Shown here: piece by piece, positions 44,715-56,736 of the stretch
Numbering within the stretch: the stretch's first letter is position 1
How the letters are laid out: every line of letters begins with the position of its first letter
Assembly (NCBI GenBank): GCA_030015575.1
Contig: CM057346.1
Coordinates: forward strand, 112,139,899 to 112,203,898
Origin: Agapanthus africanus
Lineage: Eukaryota; Streptophyta; Magnoliopsida; Asparagales; Amaryllidaceae
DNA length: 64,000 nt
Direction of reading: 5' to 3'
Notes under the pieces: generated by a model
What the model saw: only the letters and a program-made list of their open reading frames with translations
The model's database searches: none
What the model was told of the DNA's origin: nothing
Translations under genes and position numbers: made by a program

Positions 44715-46613
44715 AGGGCGAACCATTGTCCGCGGTCCCGGTGGGACTCCCGTAGCCTGGAGCGGGGCGGGAGCTCTAAGCCCAAAAAGTATTCTTCTCT
44801 CCTCGGCAATTATTGGACTAACCCGGTGGCGATACCGACCCGTGAAAGCCCCCACGCACCTCGGAATATAATCGGCCTCAAGGATCATGAAATGAGAACC
44901 GATGTTCAGCCTCATGAAATGGTGGGTGGCGTCACGAACAACTTCCAAAGAAGGGCTGGGCTCCACTGTGAATGCCTCGAAGGGGATACCCTGATCATAT
45001 CCCAGTTGTCGGGCAAAGCGGTGTGGATTGTACCGCATGCAAAGGGCCGCATTGTTTCGACGGAACACGAGATAACCGGGTCTGATCGAGTACAGATGCA
45101 TGGCTTCCTTGGGCTTCAAAGATGGTGCTCCCTCTTTCGACAGATCAAACAACTATTGAACAGGTCCCGAAGGAGCAGAGAGGATTCGATCATTAAATAC
45201 CATTCCACCTTCATTGGCATACGGATTAAGCAGCACACGAAGAGCCCATAATTGAGTCGGGTCAGGAGCAAAAGCGTCCACCAACCTCATAAGCCGCAGA
45301 AAAGCATAGGCATCATAAAAGCTGGGTCTCTGATGCGTGGCAAATGCCCCTAGCACGTGCATCTCAATCCATGACGTAAAATAATGAAGAGAGAAATTCA
45401 CTACATTCACGCCTGGGGTTGAGGTATTAGCTACACTGCTTAGCCAAAGGTACAGATGCGACAGCCCTGCAATGCCTACGGCTAGTCGCGTCCCTTCGGC
45501 AATGCGATGAGCAGGGTAAATGACCGAGGCTCTCATGAATCGACGGTGCGTTGGAACTACAAACCAGCTGAGCTAAACGCTGATAAAGCCATTGAAGAAA
45601 GTCTCTTCATCCATGCCAGGAGCTGCGATCGACTCGAAAGGTATAGCTGACAAGATTGGAATGTAGAATTGGGGCAAATCATCTTCTTTAGCCGGTAGCC
45701 TATTTAAACCAAACCCGAAAGGGTCGTTGATATTCGCGAACTGCGGAGCCGCCTTTGATAGAACGTCTCCACGAAGAAAGCAGGCAATAAAGCTTTTGAA
45801 AGTGACGCCCTGTTCTTCTGATTCCGTGAACAACTTCTCAAAAATCCCCAGCGTCTTAATTAGACTCGGGTACTTGTGGCGGACGGCGTTTTCAGTTGAC
45901 AAGCCGTCAAGCATAGCGGGCATAGTCTCGAAAACATACTCGTCAGGGGGCAACAGTTCTTCGTAAGGCACTCCCCTGATCGGTAAACCCGAGATCTCGC
46001 GAAACTCTTCTAAAGAGATCGAAACTTCGCAGTCTCCTAACAAGAAAGTATTTGTGGGAAGATTCCATTGATTTAGGAAAGCTTTAACCCACCATACATG
46101 GGGAGATTGATAATGGAAGAGGGACACATACACCGCTTGGTAAAGCCCGACCCTCTGCAGTCGCGCATGATGAGCGGACAAAATGTAACGAGCCCAGAGA
46201 AGGTAGCCCGTGGGATGGCGAGGGGTAAGCCCTATCTTGTAAACTTGTCCCTAAGGCTGAGCTTCACTTTGGCAGATACGACGCCCCAAGATGTCTATGG
46301 CCGGCACAGGCTGATTTGGTATCCCGGTTGTCGAGGGTTCGAGCCGGCCGGTAGGGGTCCAATTTGCCACCTCCACAGCAAAAGTAGTCCGCGGACGGTC
46401 CATCGGCAAGAATGGGCGGATAGGCTCCGTTGGTACCTCGCAAAGAAAGCTTTGACGACCGCGGATGATATGACCGTACCAGGTCCCCTATAGAAGTAAA
46501 TTGGTGCAATCAGGGTCGTGAGCTCTAATCATCGCCATCACCTCTTCGTTAGACGGTGACTGAGGAAAGGCAGCCTCCGAGCGGGTGAAAGGGAAGTATG
46601 GAACAGAAGCCAT
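44715..46613 (-). pseudogene. Antisense PMD-type gene of element A, 5' exon part
   Basis: ATG at 46613 (MASVPYFPFTRSEAAFPQ) corresponds to MSLDTSFPFARSEEGFPE in B. The plant mobile domain is clear: VGLYQAVYVSLFHYQ, WWVKAFLNQWNLPTNTF, VSISLEEFREISGLPI, then SVIYPAHRIAEGT and HLYSIRPGYLVFRRN. Stops: TAG at 46488, 46251 and 45573 (each where B has Trp) and TAG near 45150. The exon is cut at 44715 by element B, and its frame continues at 20993 as RPPLRDTGTVLIPEAA once B is removed. It is decayed and no longer one transcription unit. Confidence 0.8.
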
Positions 46614-46660
46614 TATTCCTGAAACAAAAGAAAGGAAACTGTTAGTGAAGCCCACGCGCG

Positions 46661-46706
<46 letters not shown>
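46661..46706. repeat. (TA)n(TG)n microsatellite
   Basis: About 29 bp of TA then 18 bp of TG, 48-93 bp upstream of the antisense ATG at 46613. Confidence 0.95.
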
Positions 46707-47514
46707 AGAAAACAGTGGAAGAAAGCGACAAACAACTTATTTTATGGGACCATTGGTTACAAAACACATGGGCCCCACAAAATCAATATGGCGGCTCACT
46801 AAGGATGAGGCAATGTAATCATTATGAGAACAAAAGGAAGATTCTCAATAAATGAACAGTGGATTTCAAATAACTCTACACATTCCCCAAGGAGAAAACT
46901 CACTGCAGAATTCTATGCAAATCATGAAGGATCTCTCTGGAAACATTGTTGCAAAGAACAACTTAAGGCAAGAAAATCCCAAGAAGTTTTCTGTGAAGAA
47001 CTAAGTTCTTTAGAGGAATTAAATTCCTTTTGAACAGAGGAATTAAATTCCCAGAAAACATTTTCAGAGCTAAACTCTTTGAAATGGAATTAAATTCCAC
47101 AGGGAGGACAAGTATCACTATCGATCCCTAAGATCAGAGAAACCCTAACAAAAGGGGTTTATTATTTAAAGATTGGACATTTTTAAAGAACTTAGAAAGA
47201 TGGGTTCCTGTTAAAGGGGAAAAAACCTTGGTGTGGATTTAAAATTCAAAGAAAATTTCTATAAGAAGTTCTTCAGCCGTTCAAGATTCTTACCTGAAAA
47301 AAGGAAATCTTCTGTTGATAGAGTTAAACTCTGGAAATTTTTGAAATAGAGAACTGAGCTCTGGGAAAGAGAATTAAATTCTCAAAGGAAAATGAACAAG
47401 AAAGAAGATGAAAGAGCGGAGGCGCTTATGAAGAGACCGCTGCATTTATAGGATGTGATGGGATACGGTTCATCTATTCCCTTCCCTAGGCAGATCCAAC
47501 AGCCACAAAAGATG

Positions 47515-47565
47515 ACAGCGTTGCACTCACGTGCAAACACGTGAGAACAACGTTGTTGGGGCATT
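47515..47565 (+). promoter_or_regulatory. Hairpin plus polypurine tract before 3' LTR of element A
   Basis: ACAGCGTTGCACTCACGTG pairs with CACGTGAGAACAACGTTGT (47515-47556) with a few mismatches and G-U. The stem carries G-boxes near its apex, and TTGGGGCATT leads into the LTR. It corresponds to 42078-42130 in B, with changed but still paired stem bases. Confidence 0.6.
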
Positions 47566-50500
47566 TGTTCTCTCATGGGAACTGAATAAAGTAGCAAAGA
47601 AATACACAAGAGAAGCATCACGTGTCCACACGTGATCGGGCATCACATGGGGACACGTGACCTTCTATGGGCAAAATTATAGGCGCTGAGATACACAACT
47701 TCAAATGGGGTCACGTGCCCACACATGATGGGCCTTTAAACCCATTGGAAAAGGTATAATAAAACAACACGGAAAAACCCCAATGGGGCGTCACGTGCCC
47801 ACACGTGACCAAGGGTCACGTGTTGACATGTGATAATTCCTGAGCTCTTTAAAATAACAGAATTAAATTCTGGTTAAAAATGCTTAATCAGGGGGTCATG
47901 TGTCAACATGTGATGGGATCCTAAGATCTCTGAAATAATAAAAATTAAATTCTAATTAAATGGTCAATCAGAAGGTCACGTGTCAACACGTGACAGGCTC
48001 TTAAGCCTTCTGAACTAATAAAATTAAATTCTAATTAAGAGGGAATCGAGAACCCTAACTGGAAAAATATTTCTCTAAATCTTTCCAAACAAAAAAGATT
48101 GTGCTCTGTAAAGTGGAGCACCGTTGGATTAAAAATCCAATGGTGATTAAAAATCACCAATTTATAGAAAGATTCTATACAAGGAAAGATTTCCCTGAAA
48201 TTTGCCAGGAATAACAGACAAAATATCTTTTGGATTAAAAATCCAATGGTGAATAAAATTCACTGAGTGATCTAAAAGATCATGTTGGCTACAAAATCAA
48301 TTGAAATCTTTCAATGAAAGATTCACTAAACAAACTGATTCTTTTCTTTCTCATATAAATAGGAGCCAAGAAGAGAAGAGGAAAAAGATTTTTTCTGGAG
48401 AGATACAACAACAAAAAAAAGAAGAGAATTTAATTCTCCAGGGAGAAAAGAAGATTCCCTAAAAAGAGAAAGAAACCCTAGGCGAGAAAGGGAAAGAGAT
48501 CTAAGCTTCAGGAAAAAAAAAGAGAATTTAATTCTCAAATCAAGAGTTTAACTCTTCTGAATAAGAACTTAGTTCTTCCTTTGGTTGAAGATCTGCAGAA
48601 GCAGATCTCCCCATAAGTTGAGAATTTAATTCTCATCGGGAAGATTCTGCCATGCAGATCCAAAACTTAGAGGGAGAATTGAGTTTAGGGAATTTAATTC
48701 CTCCAAATATTTAGGAATTTAATTCCTCCAACAGAGACAGGGTTTAACCCTTAAAACAAGAACTTAGTTTTCTTCATGGTTGAAGATCTGCAGAAGCAGA
48801 TCTCCCCATAAATTGAGAATTTAATTCTCATCGGGGAGATTCTGCCATGCAGATCCAAAACTTAGATGGAGAACTAGGGTTTAAAGAATTTAATTCTTCC
48901 ATATAGATAGGAATTTAATTCCTCTAAACAAAATTAGGGTTTAACCCTACTAAAGAATTTAATTCTTAAACAAGGGACTTAGACTTTTCATGCACGTAAA
49001 AGAAGTCAGTGCCCGACTTGATCACGTGGCAACACGTGACCTTTCCCCTGAATGGTCAGAATAGAATGAATGAGATGGGGTCACGTGTTCCCACGTGACC
49101 CTTGGATAAATTCCTCAAAATAAAAGAACAAAGCTAGGGCAGAATCAGTTTTGGGCGCCCTCACGTGTCCCCACGTGACCCCTAATAAACACTTTAATAA
49201 TCAATGCATGGGTACCCATCACGTGCCCACACGTGATGGCCGTTAAGATTAAGTGTTTAACACTTCTGTGAATATTCTGAGAATAAATAACAGAGGCAAG
49301 GCCCAATCATCAGGCGCCTCACGTGACCCCACGTGAGCGCTTCAGTCTTAGTGTTTAACACTACTTTAAGTGCTTCGTCCCTGGTGTTTAACACTATTTT
49401 AAGCGCATCACGTGGGAACACGTGATCGCCAAATATCCTCTAGTGTTTAACACTATTTTAAAACCAAGCTTAGCCCAAATTGGCTAAGTTTTCCAGAGGC
49501 AAATCTTCCTTTCAACTGAACCTCAAAATTAATCAGTTCATATGATATGCAAAGTAAAGTCCAGAGCTATAATGAATGGTTAGTGCTCAGCCAAAGACAA
49601 AATGTTGTCAGAACCCCAAACCCATGTTTAGCATTGCTAAATAATAGGGGACTGAACCCAGACAAATGTTCAACAGTCCAAACAAAGATCCAACATTTTA
49701 AACCTATTTGGATTTAGCCCAAATTGGCCATAAGTCCTCAATTCAGATTTAACTGAGCCCATGTGCTCGTAATCTAATTAATTGATCTTAGTCCCAAATT
49801 GGACTACAGATCTTCCAATCAACTTTGGTTCAAGGGTACATCTCTTCACTCCTTTGATATTTGTCGTTGTAATCCTTCAACGTCTTCAGAGAGGTGACGG
49901 ATCCCGATAACCAATCATTCCATGGACTATGATGTCCTTAACCTCGGACTGTGGGGTCCTTTTATACCCTTGGACTATGATGTCCTTAATCTCGGACTGT
50001 GGGGTCCTTTAAACCCATGGACTATGATGTCCTTAATCTTGGACCACCATGTCCTTAAACTGGTAATCGACCGCAATGTCCCTAAACTAAACAATAGAGT
50101 CCAAATGCTCTTTTGCTGGATCTAAACAATCCCGTTAAGTTGATCTTAGTCTAAAATTAGACTAACGTATCCTTGACAAACGTTTAAGTTGATCTTAGTC
50201 TCAAATGGGACTAGCGTATCCTTAAACCCAACCACAAACCCAAATCTAAGAAAATACGGATTTGGACTAATCCACACCCTACGAGCGACAATATAAATTA
50301 GTCTCCTTAAACAATCCACGGGCAACCAAAAACAAAATAAACACGCACGACACGAAGTGACCACCTGGAGAAGGAGAAAGTGGTTACCGCGATACGGTAG
50401 CGTAATTAACCGCAGGGACTTGCGCTTGCAGGGAAGAGCGTCCCCACAATCAAAAACCCCTCAACGAGGGGGAATCTGATGAAGGCTGCTACATCGGCCG

Positions 50501-50644
50501 AATCCGTTTAAACCTTCGATACATGGTGTCATAAATCAACTTGGCATTTTCGAAGAGGTGGACGAATAGCACCAAATAGTATCTGCCCCCGAATTCAGGC
50601 AAGACGAACCTACGCGGTCGCGTCTCTGTATTCGGAGGAGAACA
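47566..50644 (+). mobile_element. 3' LTR of element A
   Basis: TGTTCTCTCATGGGAACTG to TTCGGAGGAGAACA, 3079 bp, followed by the duplication GCTGG (50645-50649). It is colinear with the 5' LTR (6183-12746 without the solo LTR), with scattered substitutions, several of them C to T within G-boxes. Both G-box clusters and a TATA box at 48354-48361 are present. Confidence 0.92.
48354..48361 (+). promoter_or_regulatory. TATA box of element A 3' LTR
   Basis: TATAAATA preceding AGGAGCC, as in the other copies. Confidence 0.6.
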
Positions 50645-50851
50645 GCTGGCGCTGAGCTTGGAGATGAGGCTGGAGGCTCGGAGGTGGTTGCGTTTGACGG
50701 GGAGGATCGTCGGCGATGTAGGGTTGCAATGAGAGAGGAAGTGGGTGCTCGGGTGTGGTTTGGTGGAGGCGACGAGGTGGAGCGGTGGCGTGTAGTGGCG
50801 GCTCGAGCTCGTTGGCTGGGGCTAGGTGAGGAGATGTGGGGGTCGGGGTGA
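50645..50851. other. Unassigned DNA right of element A, other half of the split frame
   Basis: GC-rich. On the minus strand the frame from 50897 down to 50645 is open and Pro/Thr/Leu-rich, and continues at 6182-6023. No domain recognised. Confidence 0.35.
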
Positions 50852-50933
50852 AAGTGTTTACTTGCACCGCGACGTGGTTTAAACGGGCATCACACATGCA
50901 ATTTTCAAAAATTCGCGGTGCAAATGAACACTT
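50852..50933. repeat. 82-bp foldback with 21-bp inverted arms
   Basis: AAGTGTTTACTTGCACCGCGA (50852-50872) pairs with the arm at 50913-50933 with two mismatches, enclosing 40 bp. It looks like a miniature inverted-repeat element, but no clear target duplication flanks it. It may mark the left end of the copia LTR. Confidence 0.55.
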
Positions 50934-52940
50934 AACAAGATCTTAACTAGAATATTAGGGTTTAACAATGATGATATGATAAACTAAGAGAAGGGAAGGA
51001 GGCTACAACCTTTGATGACCATGTCCTTCTCTTCTAAAGCTCCGGATTGTAGTCCATGCGACTCCACTAGGCTCCACTTGAAGGTTGAACGAACTTCCTC
51101 CGATGACCTTTGTGCCGAAGATGATCCACCCGAAGTCCACCAATCCAAGCTACATCTTCACTAAACTTTTTAGTGAAGGAAACACACCACATCAAAGTAC
51201 TAATATAATGTGGGATGATGAAGTAGAGATTTTGTTTGCTCACTAGATATTATCCAAGCTCCATGGTTCGCATCACATGTAAGGGGTTGGAGCTTGAAGC
51301 ATCAAGAGGAAGAAGAAGAAGAGAGCTAGAAAGCTCATGAGCTCATATGAAGAAAAATGAACTCAAGAAGAAGGCCAAGTGTAGAATGGCTAAGGTTCAC
51401 TTATTGAAGCATTCATTTTATTCAATAGTAAAATGAATCCATGCTTCAATAGTGAAGTAAGATGAATATAATATTCATCAAGCCATGCTTCACCCCATTC
51501 TCCTCATTATCCATCTCATTTTTCCATTTTCTCAAAATGGAAAATACACCATGTTTCAATACACACACACACACACACACATACATACATATAAAGAAAA
51601 TAATTAGCGAGCTAATAATATTAGTTAATATATAATTATATCAAATATAAATATATATCATATTATTAAATCAACACTTGATTTAATAATCCGGTTATAT
51701 CATATATAACCGACTAATATCATTTATCCGTATATCATATTATCAAATCAACACTTGATTCGATAATCTGGTTATATCACATATAACCTGACTAATAACA
51801 AATAACCGCCAGATTAGAATACGGTATTTCATACTCGTATTTAATCAGCCCCCGCACATATCAACATATGTGCTCTACTTCATTTCGCTTGAACCAGGAA
51901 ACTTCTGTGTGTAAAGACCCGTCAATATGCCAGCAGTAGGTGATGATCACATCAGTCACCCACAATCCGTCAGCGGTACTAGCTGGACGTAACGGCTACC
52001 CAAGTATTGAGCGATTAGAAGATCAACAAGCAAGCTTGTCCAAACTCCCATGAAGCCTATAAGTAACACTTACGGTACAGTCCGGTCTCTTCGTCTGATA
52101 TGTCACATATCGAGTCTGGGGGTGGTATCGTTAGACCCCAATAACTTGATAAGTCATGCCGATATAAGGCCTATAACGGTATGAGAAACTACTGATAACA
52201 CTTACCAGTAAATCCCATCAACAGCTCTGGCCAGGGAATTACTGTTATATCCAATCGAGCATACCACAACATCAACTCGCTATACTGGGAGAGACGAAAC
52301 CCCTCCTATCGCTCATTGCACCCATGTGACTCGGGACTGTACCCAAAATCCACCTGTTTGCACGACTCCTTTGAGCCGTGGTAGGGAGGAAATCAAAGCA
52401 CAGTGGGAACCACACAAGACTCTATGACGATCTCGGATCTACAGACTAACCTGTACCAGTGTCACCAGAGAACTGCTATCTGAAGATAGGTATAATACCA
52501 TCTAGGAGTTCTCGGTGAGTCCTGTTCGGTGTACCCATTCTCTAATGAGAACCTGTGTACAATCTTTGATGTCAAACACCAATGGATATAGGATCAACCA
52601 TCGCCCCATACAGGGTCAAGAAACGTACACACTAGTCTACTCTGGAATATCGATACCCTGTCTCGATATTCCCTCGACTAGGAACTATTGAAGGATGTGC
52701 TTGTGGACTACCCAGGTTCCAGTAATATGATCCACATCATAGTCCTGGTAGTCAAGCCTACATCTTAAGGGCTTTATCAACATGTATATGAGAGACGGTA
52801 TAATAATACCAGTGAACATGTTAAGATAAAAGAAACCAGATAGCATACTATCATGTCGAGCAAGAAAGTCATCCATATATATGTCCAAGCATCCACTGTA
52901 TCATACAATAATGGCCTCTAGGGCATACATATCACTAACA
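50934..52940 (-). mobile_element. 3' LTR of a copia element
   Basis: In minus sense it starts TGTTAGTGATATGTATGCCC at 52940, directly after a polypurine tract and the copia pol end. The middle part matches the fragment at 4787-5613. The left end is uncertain; about 50934 is chosen because the foldback precedes it, giving about 2.0 kb. It contains (CA)n at 51561-51590 and several related AT-rich words (TATCACATATAACC) near 51660-51800. Confidence 0.7.
51561..51590. repeat. (CA)n microsatellite
   Basis: About 20 bp of AC followed by ATACATACAT inside the copia LTR. Confidence 0.95.
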
Positions 52941-53635
52941 ATCTCCCACTTGCACTAAGGCCAGTTGTTGTAGTATCTCATATCCAACAACCCAGAAAGT
53001 CTCTCGATTAGCATCTGGGGGAGGCTCTCGGTGAGTGGATCCGCTGTGTTATCCTCAATGTCAACTCTCCTGAACTCGATCTCCTGGCAATCTACTATCA
53101 CCCTGATCAGGTGATACCGCCTAAGAATATGTCTGAATCACTGATGGGACCGGAGTTCCTTGGCCAAAGCCACAACTCTATTACTATCACAATTCATAGG
53201 TATTGGATGCTCAATGGATGGAACCTCACTAAGTTCATCTCATGAACTTGTTCATCCAGACAGCCTCTTTGGCAGCATCATTGGTAGCGATGTATTTAGC
53301 CTTTATCGTCGAGTCTGCTATGGTATCTATCTTGGAACTCTTCCAACATACCGTCCCTCCACTGAGGGTGAAGACAAAACCCGAGACCGACTTACTGTCG
53401 TCCTTATTACTCTGGAAGCTCGAATCGGTAAAGGACTCCATCTGGAGTTCACCGTTACCATACACCAAGAATATCTCTTTAGTCCTTCTCAAGTACTTAA
53501 GAATGTTCTTCACAGCTGTCTAGTATTTCTTCCCTGGATCTGATTGATACCTACTCACTACACCTAGTGAGTAAACTACATCTGGTCTGGTACATAACAT
53601 CGCATACGTGATTGTCTCCATAATGACTACCGTAT
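52941..53635 (-). pseudogene. End of copia pol: RNase H and polypurine tract
   Basis: Minus strand from about 53635: METITYAMLCTRPDVVYSL, VVSRYQSDPGKKY, a TAG (53520-53522) where the family has Trp, then TAVKNILKYLRRTKEIF, the RNase H part SFTDSSFQSNKDDSKS and GGTVCWKSSK, and a decayed tail up to about 52955. AAGTGGGAGAT (52941-52951) is the copia-type polypurine tract. The rest of the element is missing to the right, where Tat LTR sequence begins abruptly. This is a truncated remnant. Confidence 0.8.
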
Positions 53636-54268
53636 ACTATCCATGGGCTATTCATGTATGATCTAATGATCAGTTGAGCCCATATGCTCACTGCTCATAA
53701 GTCGATCTTAGTCTCAAATATGGCTAATGATCCTTAGATCAAACCCAAATATCTCATGAACCAATAGACCTCATAAATATGAAATCTGCGTCCTAACTTC
53801 ATTCCCGTTGGCAAACTAAGCTACCAACATGGGCCCCGTCAAGCAAAATTCTTGACTTAAACCCAAATCTCAAATATACGGATTTGGACTAATCTGCGCC
53901 CTAGGGCGACGACATAAAATAGTCTCCGTATACAATCCACAGGCAACCAAAACAAACAAAAACTCACACGGCATGAAGTGAACTTCCGGAGCAAGAGAAA
54001 GTGGTTATCGCAATGCGATAACGTAATTAACTGTAGGAGCTTGCGTCTGCAGGGAAGAGCGTCCCCACAATCAAAAAACCCTCATAAAATGAGGGGGAAT
54101 CTGATAAAGTCTGCTACAACAGTCACGTCTGTCCAAACCTCCGATATATGGTGCCATAAATCAACTTGGTATCTTCGGAGAGGTGGACGGATAAATCCAA
54201 ATAGCATCTGCCCCCAAATTCAGGCAAGATGATCCATCCCAGTTTGTGCCCGTTTTCGGCGGTGAACA
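53636..54268 (+). mobile_element. 3' piece of a third Tat LTR (C)
   Basis: Ends GGCGGTGAACA and shares the LTR tail of A and B: GGATTTGGACTAATC, GTATACAATCCACAGG, AACTGTAGGAGCTTGCG and GGAGAGGTGGACGGATA. It is more diverged than A and B are from each other. The left side is cut by the copia fragment. The next bases (GTCGTCCCAAC) are integrase of the minus-strand chromovirus, so this LTR's element inserted there. Confidence 0.8.
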
Positions 54269-56736
54269 GTCGTCCCAACTCAATGGGCAATGACACTTCC
54301 GCCCGTAGAGTGCTGCAAAAGGTGTCATCCCAATACTTTCCTGATAGCTATTGTTTTATGAAAACTCCACAAGGTGTAGGTGATCTTCCCACGAACCTCC
54401 AAAGTATAACATACAGGCTCTTAGCATGTCTTCCAGACACTGAATTGTTCTCTCGGACTGTCCATCTATTTGTGGATGATACGCTGTGCTCAAATTTAGA
54501 CTCGTTCCCAGGCTAGCTTGCAAACTCTGCCAAAATTTTGATCAGAATCTTGTATCACGATCGAAAACGATGCAAACAGGTACTCCATGTAATCTCACGA
54601 TCTCTTGCATGAGTTTATGGGTATCAAGACAAGTAGGGTACATCTTGAAGGTTTAAATCTTACTTGAGATTTTTACTCACCTCCATGTACTTCCTTGGTA
54701 ACGTCTCTGTTGACTAGCCAACTCGAAATGGAATAAAGTGAGCCGACTTGGTGAGTCGATCCACAATAACCCAAATTGCATCATTACCCTTCGTGCTGCG
54801 AGGGAGAGCATTCACGAAGTTCATGGTAATATACTGTCATTTCCATTATGGGATTAGTAACGGCTGAAGTAGACCAGCAGTTCTGTGATGTTTAGCCTTC
54901 ACTTGCTGACAAACCAAACACTTATCTACGCTCCTTGCTGCTTCGCGCTTCATTCCATGCCACTAGTAGTGTTGTCGTAGATCCTTGTATATCTTCGTAC
55001 AACCGGGGTGTACAGAATAAGGAGAGCTGTGAGCTTCTTTCATCAACTCTTCTCGAACAGATCCGATTGGCACGCATAAACGGCTTCCGTATCGCAAGGA
55101 TCCATCTTCATAAATGATGAAGTCAGTTCGAAGTTCACTTTCTATTTGTTCTCGGATCTTTTGTAGCTTGGCATCATTTGCTTGAGCTGCCTTGATCTGA
55201 TTGAAAAGAATGGACTGGACTTGTAAGTTCATCAAAGATGAAGCGTTACCTGGCACAACTACTTCAATCTCCAATCCATGCAATTCTTGTTGTAGTCTCC
55301 ACTGAGTGGTGAGGTTCATTGCTAATGACTGGCGACTAAGTGCATCAGGAACTACGTTCACCTTCCCAGGATGATACTATAGGTTGATGTCGAAGTCCGC
55401 CATGAGTTCTAGCCATCTTCTCTGCCGCATATTGAATTCCTTCTGAGTAAATACATACTTGAGACTCTTGTGGTCAGTGTATATATCCACTCGTTCTCCC
55501 AAAAGCGCCAAATCTTGAGTGCGAAGATGACGGCTGCCAATTCTAAATCATGGGTTGGATAGTTGCGCTCATGAACTTTTAATTGCCTTGATGCAAAAGC
55601 CACAACTTTTCCATACTGGTGTAGAACACATCCTAATTCTTTATCGGACGCATCACAATGCACAACGAATCCGCCAGATTTGGATCCGGTATTACAAGAA
55701 TTGGTGTAGAGGTTAATCTCGACTTGAGTTCTACAAAAGCCTTCTCACATGCTTCTAACCACACGAATGCTTCGTTTTTACATATGAGCTTGGTCAGGGG
55801 TGCTGTGATCTTTGAGAATCCTTCAATGAATCGTCGGTGGTATTCTGCTAATCCCAAAAAACTTCGTATATCTTTCACCGTCTTTGGTGTCGGCCACTCA
55901 CTGGCAGCTGACACCTTAGCTGGATCTATAGATATTCCTTCGCCTGAAACGATATGTCCGAAAAATCCGACTTGATCTAGCCAAAATTCACATTTGCTAT
56001 ACTTAGCATAGAGCTGATGTTGTCATAATGTCTCCAGGACAATCCCTAAGTGCTCGGCGTGTTCTTTCTGATTCTTTGAATACACCAGGATGTCGTCATT
56101 GAATATAACAACAAACACGTCTAAGTACTCTCGGAAAACTTTATTCATCAAGTTCATAAATATGGCAGGTGCATTGGTCACTCCAAATGGCATTACGAGA
56201 TATTCATAATGACCATAACGAGTCCTAAATGCCGTATTCGGAATGTCGGACTCTTTGACATTCACCTGATGATATCCTGAACGAAGAACTAACTTTGAAA
56301 AGACGCAAGATCCACTTAACTGATCGAAAAGGTCATCAATGCGTAGTGGTGGATACTTGTTCTTGATTGTCACTTCGTTCAGAGCTCGATAATCCACACA
56401 CAACCTGTAGGAACCTTCCTTCTTCTTCACGAGTAACACCGAAGATCCCCAGCTTGAAGTACTGGGACGAATCTAACCTTTCTTCAGGAGTTTGTCCAAC
56501 TGAATGCGGATCTCCTTCAATCCCTCCGGACTTAATCGGTATGGAGGTTTTATTACTGGTTGTGCGCCGGGTTGTAAATCGATGCTGAATTCAAGAGCTC
56601 GATCGAGAGGCAAACATGATATATCTTCTGGAAATACATCCTCGAACTCTCGAACTACCTCTAGCTTCGATTCTTCCGCTTGCAATGCTGCAACCTCTGC
56701 CTTCTTTGGTTTTGCTCGGTAGATGCTAGGTTCCAA
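54269..56736 (-). pseudogene. Chromovirus pol: RT, RNase H and partial integrase
   Basis: Minus strand from 56736. [41 protein letters not shown], then [12 protein letters not shown], where the family has the first catalytic Asp (Val here, about 56290). FNDDILVYS replaces the usual FxDD context. RNase [58 protein letters not shown], with a frameshift near 55510. Integrase: HSSPYSVHPGCTKIYKDLRQH, CLVCQQVKAKH, broken frames, YHPQIDGQSERTI at about 54480, and an end in ALYGRKCHCPLSWDD at 54269, where Tat LTR C begins. Same family as the pol at 1-1956, but more damaged. Confidence 0.85.

Larger units (their letters stand above)
46614..47565 (+). other. Spacer before 3' LTR of element A
   Basis: Holds a TA/TG microsatellite (46661-46706), then short palindromes (GGAATTAAATTCC, AGAGTTTAACTCT, GAACTAAGTTC) like those in the LTR, and ends with the hairpin at 47515-47556 and a short purine tract (TTGGGG) followed by CATT. 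No gene seen. It is the 5' flank of the antisense gene. Confidence 0.6.
6183..50644 (+). mobile_element. Element A: Tat-lineage Ty3/gypsy element, gag-pol deleted, with nested insertions
   Basis: Flanked by GCTGG at 6178-6182 and 50645-50649, a 5-bp target duplication. It has a 5' LTR (6183-12746, split by a solo LTR), a leader, a gag fragment, 3' non-coding DNA with 62-bp repeats, an antisense PMD gene and a 3' LTR (47566-50644). Removing the inserts (8635-12171, 14785-17840 and 20994-44714, each with one duplication copy) leaves about 14.1 kb. Protease, RT, RNase H and integrase are absent, so mobility would need proteins from a relative such as B. Confidence 0.85.
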
